Positions 48,831-60,100 of a stretch of DNA of 64,000 bases are shown piece after piece. Below the pieces are notes generated by a model, which was not told the origin of the DNA, made no database searches, and worked only from the letters and a program-made list of their open reading frames with translations. Each line of letters starts with the position of its first letter. Within the stretch, counting starts at the first letter, position 1. The stretch is from the NCBI GenBank assembly GCA_006937955.1, contig SSNP01000068.1, positions 1,174,286 to 1,238,285 on the forward strand, in the 5' to 3' direction. Source of the DNA: Pachypanchax playfairii (taxonomy: Eukaryota > Chordata > Actinopteri > Cyprinodontiformes > Aplocheilidae). A program made the translations under genes and the position numbers.

Positions 48831-51800
48831 CCTGTCTTCTATCGTTGACCTTAATTTGACTACTTCTTCTGACTTTCAGCCTTTCTTGTCTCTAAACTTT
48901 ACTTTACCAACCACACACTAAAGAAACTTCTGTGTAGTGTAATTTTGTATTTGTAACAGTTTTGGTTCCTTAAATAAAAGATAAACATCATAAAGATGTT
49001 AATAATAACAGAAACGTACCAGAACTTCCTCACTGCAGTAACAGGTGGTATATTGTGATCAACTCAGCATCACTTCCAGGCCTGTTTCAGCCTCTAAAGG
49101 TAAAATTTCACCCGTCTAACAATGAAGTTCTTTGTTTTATAAAAGATGTGCCAGAAAGCTTGATTCTACTTTTAAAACATAACAGACTTCCTTCTCTGCA
49201 GAGACATGAACAGACCCACTGGGCCGCAGTCCAAGAGATGGAGATAACCTCCATCAGACTTGGAGCATCTCTTGATGAAAAGTCAATATCTTGAAATTCT
49301 GCAGTTTGAACCACAGAGATACAACGTGACTGAAAGGATGACAGTCTGAAGGTTACTGTGTTTCTGTTCAGGACGAAGGGGCTTTAAAGTGTGTATGCAC
49401 GGAGGTTTATAATCACAGAGTTTACTGATGAAGGGGTACCATACCATGAGACCAAGTGAACGTCTGCACGTTCCTCCTGGATGAAAACCCATCAGCTGAT
49501 GCTTCTAATCCGATATCCTTCTGGATGTCCAAGTTCTTCCTCTGTCTCTAAAAACAAAATCAGATGTGAGATTTTAGACTGAACTGAATGAAACTTTATT
49601 ACCCAATAAGGATTTTTTATAAATAACATTCACACAGACATTTTAACAAAAGCAAACATGTCTTGGGCACCGATTTGGAGAGATTCCCACCAAAACAGTG
49701 CGCACGTTCATGTCTCCGATTGGTCTCACTCAGGACCTCCAAGTAGAATCCTGGCTTTCACCTTTTCACTTTAATAACATCTCTCCAATTCGCCCATGAC
49801 GTACAGAAGAAATCTTTACAGTCACTTCACATTGGTCAAACTGGACACTCCTGATGAAATAGTTTTCGTTAACAGGAGTGAGATATCCTCATATTCGGAT
49901 GTGCTGCACCACTCTCATTGGACAGCTGGTAAAATCTGAATCTGCCAACACGCTGCCGCTGCAGTAGAAGACTGTGAGTCTCTCAGGAGAGAAGCAGCAG
50001 CATAAAGATGCCAGATGCTTCTGTGTCAAGCAGGTTAGGTGTGTGTGCATGTGTGTGTGAGGGAGAAAGTGAGACGGCCAAGGAGGGAAGATTCAGACGG
50101 TAGATGGAAAAATGAAAAGTGTGTGTGGCAGATGGTTGGTGGAGATGGAGTGAGGCAGGTTCGAGTTGCAGTATCAGAAGAACTACTCAAGTTAACGAGG
50201 GTGTGTGTGTGTTCTATTGATCTGTGTGTGAACATATTTTGCCTCTCCTGATAGTTTCTAAAGGTTATCAGGATCTGTTCACTCTAAAGAGAGAAATTTA
50301 ACCAACATTTTCTGATGTGCTTACGTCTCTCATCCACATACAAACAGTATTTTTAATTAAACAGAGACTTTTTGAGAACTCTAAACTTACTTTGGATACT
50401 TCTCATGAGCGAATATACACTCTGTTTTGAAATGTTCTCAAAAACACAACAATAATATCCTGACTCGGCCACCGTTTTAATGTGCTGAACAGGTTCATTA
50501 CTGAGAGGAAATTCTAAATAATTTCAAATTAAAACAAGCTAGTTATTTAATGAAATCCCCAGCTGTGCTCAGGACATGTCCTCCTTGTACTTATCGTGTT
50601 AAATTTATCGTCCCCTTCTGGCTCACCATGTTTAATTTATCATTAGTATTGTTTTAATTTGGAATGAGAGGTTTTTTTTAAACAATGGCAAAAATAAAGT
50701 ATTAAAATATCTTAAGTTTAAGAACTTTATGGTTTAAATTAGCATTTTCTCTTATTTTGAATTAGTGGTTCTGGTTATTTATGATGGTTATTTTTAAATC
50801 AAGATTCAAGGGACGTATCATGTAGAAAAGTGTCCTTTAAAAGTTGCCTATAAATGTGTAGACATAAATCCTTTCAGTTGTGGAGACATATTTATTTTTT
50901 TACATTTGTGAGGTCATGATTGTCGTTTGGTGAGAAGTGGTTTTAATAGGAATATGTACGTGAATTTATATCATATTGTGGGAACATAAATCTTTTTATA
51001 AACAAGTACTGCGAGGATTCCTTCTCGCTTTTGGTGACAAAAAGCAGGTCAATGCTGTATAAACCATAAACTTTAGAGTTTACATTTAATGAGACGGTTG
51101 TTATGTGACAGAAACGTGGCTTTTAATTACATTAAAAGCTTCCAATGGCAACCTGCCATTAAATATTACTCCCTTATTAAACTGTGCTATAATCACTTTT
51201 CTGGGTGGGGCCGTGTTGTGGTTGTTAGCATCACTGATTCACATCAAGAAAAATACTTGTTCAGTATTAAAACTATTATGTCACTTAAATACAGTATTTC
51301 TATTTTGGTTTTTCCCAGACCAACAAGGTGTTTTTCTTAACCTCTGCACAACAATAACCTGATAATCTTCTTAAATATTCTGCAAACTTTGCTTTACAAA
51401 TACTTGTAAAACACTAGCTTACAAGTTTGATAGCTAACTAAATTTAGGCAAACACGAGAAAGGTTAGCATTCACTTAAAGTCTGAATGAAAAACAAAACT
51501 GGAATTTAATAAGTATTCAATATCAACTTACTTAAGGCATAATTTCCTGCAACTTTAAAATTTACAGCTGCTAATAGCCAAATTGAATTAGGCTAATGAT
51601 AAATTTACTACAGGTGGAAGTTTTCTGACGCGGGCTGACGATTTGGTACGGTCCATTTTGGGGGTGTCTGAAATATTAAAATATATATATCCTGCATAAT
51701 TAAATATGAACATGTTTTGTAAAAATTGCTATGACAAATAACAGAGAATATAAAGACAATTAAATCCTCAATTTGTTTTTAAAATATATTTTAAAAGGTC

Positions 51801-52686
51801 CAAAACCTCATTAGAGAGGTGAGTCCAACCCTATGAGTTTGGACCGTCCGTTTAACGGTTGCTTAAAGATGGACACGAAATCTGCTTATGAAATTACGTT
51901 CAAATTAAAACTTGGTGTAAAGATTGATTATTATAACCACTTTTCAAAAGACCAGTCGGCATTTGAGACCATGAGAAAACTTTTGGGACAAACTTTCAAA
52001 ATAAAAGTTTGAGAAGGTGTGTAAATGTTTATTTTCAAATTGCTTTTGTTCTCAGTCAGTGATGTCACATCCTGGTCACTGGGGGTCAGAGTCCTGCATG
52101 TTTCAGTTACTTTCTTGCTCCCCCACACACCTGATCCAAAAGTGAAATCACCTGTTCAGAATGTCCTCAAATTCTGCAGAAGCCTATTACTCACCCTCTG
52201 ATGTACAAATCAGGTGTATTGGAGCAGAGCAGCTAACGTGCAGGACAGTGGCCCCCCAGGACCAGGCCTAAACGTCATGGTTCTAAAGCTCTGCTTCATC
52301 ATCAGGTCTTTAACTCCATCTAGTGACCTGAATGTGCTACTGAAACAACCAAAAGCAGGTGAATCTCAACTGTAAAGTGTGAGCACATTAAATATGATTC
52401 AGCTGTTTTAGTACGAGATTAAAAAACAAAAGTTTCCCTTTCCAAAAACCAAACAAGTAAATTATATATACTCATTTTGTTTGTTTTTATTTCAGGATTT
52501 TATAGGTACAGTGAGTAAAAGATGTGCATGATCCAATGAAGAGATGACTCAATGGCTAAAATCCTAATTTATAAAGCAAGTACATGTATATATATTGTTT
52601 TTGTAAACCCTTAAAAAATAACTTACCTTTAAAAGTCATCCTTGATATTCTGTTAATAAAATAATGCACTATGAAAAGTTCTAGAT
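48831..52686. other. intergenic, nothing recognised
   Basis: AT-rich, with short ORFs lacking domains. A CA/TG-rich area at 50030-50230 gives spurious overlapping ORFs on both strands. Confidence 0.45.
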
Positions 52687-52790
52687 CAGGGTTCTTCAAT
52701 CTGTGGCTCTGGAGCCACATGTGGCCCTTTAGCAGACTGTGAAGTGGCTCCTTGTAACTTTGACCAAAATCAACATGAACCTGAGTAACA
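52687..52790 (+). mobile_element. hAT-like element terminus fragment
   Basis: CAGGGTTCTTCAATCTGTGG followed by CTCTGGAGCCACATGTGGC is the recognisable start of a fish repeat of hAT type (CAGGG terminus). The other end was not found, so only the terminal fragment is annotated. Confidence 0.45.
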
Positions 52791-53779
52791 ACAGGAAATT
52801 AATCATTTTAGTTTTGTCCTTTCCATTTTTATGCCACTTGCACATCTTCTTGAAATGTTTTCAACATTGTAAGTTAAAATAAGACATTGATGTATTAAAC
52901 AGTGATCATTTATATAACAGAAACAAAGACATGCTTCTTATAAATTATGCTGTCCGAGACACTTCAACAAAATAAAAATTGTTTTCATTTTGTGGAAATT
53001 TCAGTAATAAATAAAATCTAACCAGTTTTCTAACAGCTTGTTCCTGCAGGATCCTGGTGGAGGCTGGTGTTTATCTGCAGCAGCATGAACAACAATCTGA
53101 TGTTTGTTTTTTCTAAACAGCAAGATGGAACTTAATACTTTAACTATAAGTGGGTGGCTTATTATATAATTTGTTTCTAGGGACAAAGTAACTTTGTGAC
53201 TCTTTCCAAATTAAATATGAGTGATGGAAAATGTCCCTTTCCATCATTTATCCAAATAAGTCGATGCATAATGTCTGGCAAAAAATGAGAACCAAAAAAA
53301 AGGATTTAGATTTTAATTCAGTGCAATTTAATGATGAAGATCTGAATGAAGTAACAACAAGTGCGTGCACACACACACGCACATTAAGCGCTCATATGCT
53401 GCAGGCAGTAGGTTAGTAGCCTACTTCAGGACAGGTCACCACTCTGAAAGCGTGCAGCCACCGTGAAATTCACATTTTTCTTATACAGGACACACACACA
53501 CACGGTCATCCTATACCACCACCACATACAGCTTACATGCTTCATATAGACCAGTCACGTGAAGATATTTCATCACATCATTGTTTTGATGTTTCTGGTG
53601 TTTTAGTTGCAGTTTGATGTCGGCTCGCGCTGGTGGACATTTGATCTTTAGCCTAGATGTTTTAAATTTGTGCGAACATCAGACGTAAAACTTTCTACAA
53701 ATAAAAAAACAAATGGACAGTATGTTTGGAGTAAACTGGAGTGAACCTGCAGCATAACCCAGCTGTGATTTCAGACACT
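52791..53779. other. frmd7 upstream region, nothing firmly recognised
   Basis: AT-rich until about 53600. CA tracts occur at about 53370-53390 and 53490-53503. No upstream exon could be recognised. Confidence 0.4.
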
Positions 53780-53990
53780 CGGTCACTGGATCAGCGTCTG
53801 CGTGCCATTACGCATCCGGAGAGCGCGCGCTCCCACAGAGCCACGGATCACCGGCGCTAAATTGAGGATAATGATGATGACCATGGTGATGAAGACGAGG
53901 AGGAGCGAATGAAGCAGTGTCTTTGGGCACTTTGACTCGCGGGCAGATGGATTTAACGGAGGCTTACAGTTTTGGTCGGTCCTGAGGAAA
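53780..53990 (+). promoter_or_regulatory. frmd7: frmd7 CpG-rich 5' flank and leader
   Basis: CpG density rises sharply from about 53790 (CATCCGGAGAGCGCGCGC) through exon 1 in otherwise AT-rich DNA, as at a CpG-type promoter. No TATA box is obvious. The transcription start is not determined. The main ATG at 53991 has a strong context (A at -3, G at +4). Confidence 0.5.
53871..53985 (+). promoter_or_regulatory. frmd7: three tandem short upstream ORFs before frmd7
   Basis: uORF1 runs 53871-53912 (13 codons; starts with three ATG codons in a row). uORF2 runs 53909-53935 (8 codons) and overlaps the uORF1 stop as ATGA. uORF3 runs 53947-53985 (12 codons) and stops 5 bases before the frmd7 ATG. If transcription starts upstream of 53871, they would be expected to reduce or tune translation. 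They are seen directly; their presence in the mRNA is not proven. Confidence 0.45.
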
Positions 53991-54119
53991 ATGGGGGACC
54001 GACACCGGCGGACCCGGACTCTCGGAAGTCTGACGACCAAGTCCCGGGTCTCCAAAGAGACAAAGCTCCGGCTGCGCGTGGTTTTCCTGGATGACAGCGA
54101 GCGCACGTTTGAAGTGGAG
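53991..54119 (+). CDS. frmd7: frmd7 exon 1
   Basis: Residues 1-43, phase 0 end, donor GAG|GTAAAA. Residues 26-43 match the start of the human F1 lobe (RLRVVFLDDSERTF). Residues 1-24 are extra and basic, with no counterpart at the human start, and are encoded in the CpG-rich region. Confidence 0.9.
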
Positions 54120-57100
54120 GTAAAAACTAAAACTAAAAAACAAAAGAGTGTTTATTTTTGTGTCAGTCAGTCAAACATTTTCTACTTATTAGATTCGTTT
54201 GATTCAGTTTAAAAATATACAATTTTTATCTTTAAAGTGTCAAAAAAGAACACAAGGTGGGTACTCAACTTAAACAAAATTGATTCGTCCCACTTTAGCT
54301 ACTCTAAATCCCTTTAGATTATTTAAATATTCATAATATTTAGAGATTTTACATTTGAACATCTCACTTCTAGCAGAGATTTCAAGTTTGCAACAAACAA
54401 AATTCAATGATGTCCAACAGAATGTCCTGATACCCTGACATCTGTATCCAGCTGTCAACTCATAGTGCATCCTGATGTAGGGCTGCAGCCTCTCCCTCTG
54501 CATCCAGCTGTCAACTTTAAAGGTGCAATATGTAAGAATTAGACTTTGTCCCACAGCACATGCAGAAAAAGAAGAAAAAAAAATAGCATTCACCCCTCCA
54601 CTCCCTGATTTTTCTGCTGGGTTGCCAGTTCCAATGTTAATCCTCATTTTGTTTCTCTTGTATTTGTTCAGTTTTGGGGAATGATGTCATGGTTTCTTAC
54701 GTTTACTACAAGTCACCTTGTGAGCTCACTGTGAATCGTTACGGAACCAGGAAGTCTGGACATGGAATAGTTATTGTAAACAATCATGGAACAGGGTTTT
54801 TAAAAGTGACAGAATCTGGCAACCACCCAGCTGTCTGACATCAACATCTGTTACAATGCAACTTTATTTTCAGCACCCGATGCTTCAGCCGTCATCTTTA
54901 CGGTAGAAGAGAGTGCTGATTCTCTTACATCAGGGCTGCAGTGGTTCCTGCTGCTGCTGAAGCTGGAATCTGAGCTTTCACTGCAAAAAAATGACACATA
55001 GATTTTGTGAAATAAACAGGACCAGATGTTCCAGATGAGGTGATCTGTGACCACATGTGGAAACACAAGAATAAACAATAACCACTAAAGTAAATGTCAT
55101 TGCTGTCAGTGTTCTTTCAGACAACAAAAAAGGTTTATGTTTAGTTCTTTAAATGTTGTTAACTGCTGTTTGTCATAGTTTAAGTTTTGCACATAATAAA
55201 TGAGTTAAAAAGTGGAGAATAAATATGTATTTAAGGTAAAATAGTTTAATTTTTTTAAAATCTAGAAATAGTCAAGTCAAGTTTATTTATAGAACACTTT
55301 AGCCAACAGTAAAATCGAGAAAGAAAACAAAATAGTAAAATAAAACAAATACTGCAAAATCACCCATAAAGTCATTATTGGATAAAAAAAATAACACCAG
55401 TAACTAATAATCAACTTTCAAGCAGTATACATTAACAAACGTTCACTTTTTTACTTTATATGTGCACATTTAACATCTTTATAAAAATGCTACTGGTATT
55501 TTAAAAACATTATTATTGCAAAATGTGCTCATGCAACAACAATGGAGCACATGACTTAGTAATGACTCAACTGCACAAGTTGGAATTTTGTGTTTCATTA
55601 AAGCAAAAAGGACCAAAAAATATTCCATCTCTAAAATAAATGACAAAAAATTTGATTAAAGCTTATGTTTCTAAACATCTTGACAGCTGCAGATGTTTTT
55701 CCAGCTGTCAAACATCTGTGATGGGCTGGATGGGAAACACATGTTGTCTATGAAACGCCATGCAGTGGACTATCCAGGTCAGACACAAAGTGATGGCCCC
55801 AGTTTTCAAGGCAGTGACGTCGCCTGCGAGGCAGCATCGCAATATAAAACTGCATTCTCAGTGCGTGTCCGTTTAAGTGTGTAGCTGGCAGCATTGTGTT
55901 AGCAAAGCTGCTCCATTTTCCACGCCCATGCTTTCTTTTCATGGTGAGATCCCCAGTGCCTGCAGGACTTCTGCAGCATCTTTACAAGAGGAGGTGAGGG
56001 GGATGGAGGAAGAGTGAAAAACACAGTAAAGAAGAGAAAAAGAAGGATGGATGGATGTTGGAAGGGCTGAAGTAAAAATAAACTGGGATAAATATAGTGT
56101 AAACAGGAAGTGGAATTAAAATGGAATAAACTAATGCTATCTGAGAAGTAGTTTTTAAGCTGCTTCTGCACTTTGAGTTGAAGTTTCACAATTTATCAGT
56201 GAAAAAACATGTTAAGATCATGTTTTAGGTCTAAACCCTCATTAAACAATCAGATTTTAGGATAAAGGTCACAATCAGGCTTATTTTAATGAAGATTCTC
56301 ACAAAGACATCAAGACCAAGAAAGGAATGAGGGTTTCTCCTCTGACCCCAATCCTCTAACCTTCAGGCCAAACAACCAATTAATGATCAGACAGGATGTG
56401 GAGAAAAGAAGGAGCAGGTTGATGTACATAAAGAAGATGTACAGCCTGAGCATCTTCTATTGAAATAAACTTAACCTGGTTACTAATAAAGTGCATTATA
56501 GTACATATTTCGGTATTTTTCGATATAGCCCTTTTTACCAATGATTTTATGTTTGCTGTGTGTATTCTTATATATGTCTAAATGCATAAATACTGTATAT
56601 ATACTGTATATCTGACTGATGAAATGTATAGATCGTAGAAGTTGATCACCAAAACAAAAAGGCCAAATTTTGCCTCCATTTTTAAAATGTTTCAATTCTC
56701 ATTAAAATCAACTTTTTAAAGACCCAGTCCGATCATCTTTTGAACTATTTTAAAGCATCTCTGTGGTCTTTACATTAGGATTATGGCATTTTTACCCAAA
56801 GCCAGTAGCGTTTTCTAGGAAGTATTTTCTGCATAGCCCACCCTGTTGCTGAGAGCTCTCTGTTTATGCTAGCGCTACTGCTAGCTTACATCTAGTTGAG
56901 GTTGTGCCCTTCCGAGTGCCTTTTCTATGTAACAAACACATTCCTTTTTAGACTGTATTTTTGCATCTGCTACAGATTTACAGCGATTTGAATGTAGAAA
57001 TACTCAGAAATGCAATTTTGAGCTTGATTTTTCTTAAGATGCATCCTCTAGCATCAGAAAAATGCAACAAGAACATGGTAACCCTCTCAGGACAGGCATT

Positions 57101-60100
57101 GTAGATTAGCAACAGCAAATATCTGATTTTTCCTGTTACTAAAACTTCATTGGGTCTTTATTGTATCTTTAATTTTCAGTCATTTTATTGCATATTTGAA
57201 CCAAATCAAATCTATTTATAAATCACATTTAAAAACATCCAGCGTCATCTTACATCACGTTCAACAGATGAAACACCATCTTTCACTCTTCTTCTGCAGT
57301 CGCTAAGTGCTCTGATGATGTTTGTTTCCTGCAATCATCACTTAGGTTTGTGTTTTCTCTGTAATCGGTAACATCTGCTGTGTTCCTCCTCCTCTTCCTC
57401 CTCAGGACAATTTAATAAGGGTCTTCCAGTGACCCACGCTGCAGAGCTAAACACCAGCTATCAGACAGCAAATACTAAAAAAAGCCTTCTGTTACTGCAG
57501 CGTGTGAACAATGCACAAACACTGTCCCGGTAATTATACAGATGGAGGAAGAAACGAGCAGCGATGACGCTCTAAAAGTTCATGTTCTCATCAGGCTTCA
57601 GCTCTTAACATGTTCTTCAGCTGATCACAGCAACATCTCTTAAAAATAGTCAAAACAAAAACAGAAAAAATGATCTAACCAAAGCAAATTGATGGCTAGA
57701 CTTCCTCACAGCATGTTCAGGAGATTATCCAAACTCATTATACTTATACTGTATATTTGACTAAAATCCTACGAGTCTCTCCAGATGAAAAACCTCTCAG
57801 TTATCCGTCTCACTAACACCTTCTTTTAACTTCTTCAGCAAAATGTTCTTGGTGGTGACTTCTTCAACAAGGTTTGTGGTCACCTGAAACTGCTGGAGAA
57901 AGAGTACTTTGGACTGGAATACAGACACCACAGTGGCCATTATGTAAGACGCAGAACAACACAGATATACTCGTGTTAGAATCATTTGGAGTCTCTGATC
58001 GTGTTTCTGTTGCAGGTTTGGTTGGAACTGCTCAAGCCTCTAATCAAACAAATAAAATGTGAGTATTTTATCTTCATATTTGAAATAAAAGCGAGCAGTA
58101 AGAGTGGAACTGAACAGTTATTATACTGCTTGAAAAGGAAAATGACTGCTGAGTTCTGTTATTCTAAGACCAGTTTAGACAACATGACACGTCATTATTC
58201 AGAACATAATGAACCTGATGAAAAGCAAATTAGGAAATTTCAGGAGTGGCGTGGCTAGAAATCTTTTACTTAATTTTGAAAAGGGTAGCGGCACAAGTAG
58301 ATGGCTCATAACCTTAAAAAAATGTAGCTTTTGCAGAATAATAGATGATTTAAGTGGCACCATTAACAAAAATTAAACCAAAATCTGTCAAAGCAAAATG
58401 CCACTGGTACATTTAATAATTATTTTTGATAAATAAAGAAGTTTAGATTGAATTTTATTGGCTCAGCTTGGGGGTGGTACCTGGGGTAGGCAGTGTCCCT
58501 CAGGGCCCCCCTGTGGACACACTCCTGAATTTCCAAACTATATAAAACTGGTAAATATTTCAATGAATCTGTTGTTCATTAACATTTATAGAGATTATTA
58601 CAGTTGTGTAAGTGTTATGAAAGATCGCAATAAATCATCCCACCAAATCATATGATGTAGTTACATTATATCTTCAAACATTATAAAACTTGATCAAAAC
58701 TTTAAACCAAATCTTGGCTAAAATATTTTAAAATTTTATGATTAAAGAATCAGGACTGAAGTTAGACGTGTTCCTGTTCGGAGAATCTTGCAGTTTTGTT
58801 GTTCCCTGAATTTATTAGATTTGTTTGTGTTGTTATTTATTAAATCACCTAGCTAAAAGTTCAACTCAGAGTTAGAACTGCAAATAATAATTTCACTAGT
58901 GGAATCAAGAAACTGTAAAATCCTCGTAAATGACGTGTGTGATGATCAGCTCGAGCTGGTTATTGCTGGTTCTTTGAGTTAAAAAGTCAATTTTAGTGTT
59001 ATACTAAATTATTTTAATTTACTAGTTAGTAAGTTCTTTGTTATTTTATACTATAAGAAGAATTTTCACAAAAACTAAGTACTAAAGGTTTGTGATTGCT
59101 TATTGTTGAATAAAAACTACAACTTTATTTGTTCATTTTTGCCAAAACAAGCTTAAATAATTATTCTAAAACTAATTCTCTTTTCCTTCTGTCAGACACA
59201 AATGATTTATTCTTTAGGTTTATAGTCAAATTCTTCCCACCAGACCCTGGACAACTGAAGAGAGGCCTCACCAGGTAAAGTGCGACACTTTATTAACCTC
59301 TAATATGTTTTATTATCTGTACTGTAAAGAAGAAGACATGCAGAACGCAGCTTTAATCCTGTGGATGGTTTTGTATGTGCAGGTATCTTTTTGCCTTACA
59401 GATAAAGCAGGATTTATCTAACGGCAGCCTAACATGTAATGACAACAGCGCCGCCCTGCTGGTTTCACACATACTGCAGTGTAAGTACAAAACAGAAAAA
59501 CTGAAAATAAGTTTTACTGGATGGAAGTTAAAATCAAGATTTGAACATATTTTACATTTTATTTGATGTTTCATACCAGGAAAAGACATAATGTCTGTTA
59601 TTGGTGTGTATGTGTGTGTAACAGCAGAACTAGGGGACTACGATGAGGAGCTGGATTACCAACATCTGGAGATGAAGCACTACGTCCCCAACCAGGAATA
59701 TCTGGACCACAAAATTATCAAGTTACATAAGAGACACCGGTATGAAGTGAAAAGAAGTGCATTTTAAATCTATTTAGCCTCATTTCCCTGAAAGGTTTCA
59801 CATTTAAATCATGGGTTTCTATTTTTAGACTGGAAACTATTGAGAAAGAAGAAAAGATCCAAATTAGTTCCTCCTCATGAGCTTGAACTTGACTTTTAAT
59901 GACTATACAGTCAGAATGTGTTGGTTTTAAATGTTTGGTTTCCATAGAGGAGTTTCTCCTGCAGACTCCGATATCCAGCTGCTGGAGGTAGCGAGGAAGC
60001 TTGAAATGTACGGCATCAGACCTCATCCTGCCCACGATGGTGAGGGCATGAGGATCAACCTGGCTGTCACTCACTCTGGAGTCCTGGTCTTTCAGGTATG

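Larger units (their letters stand above)
54120..57838 (+). other. frmd7: frmd7 intron 1
   Basis: The longest intron of the gene (3.7 kb). It holds repeat fragments at 54515-54860, 55271-55310 and 56711-56900 but no coding exon that I can see. Confidence 0.8.

Noticed and set aside
57400..57440. Acceptor-like CTTCCTCCTCAG followed by a possible exon in frmd7 intron 1
   Set aside because: The downstream sequence does not continue the FERM domain and soon meets stops; exon 2 at 57839 fits in length and phase.
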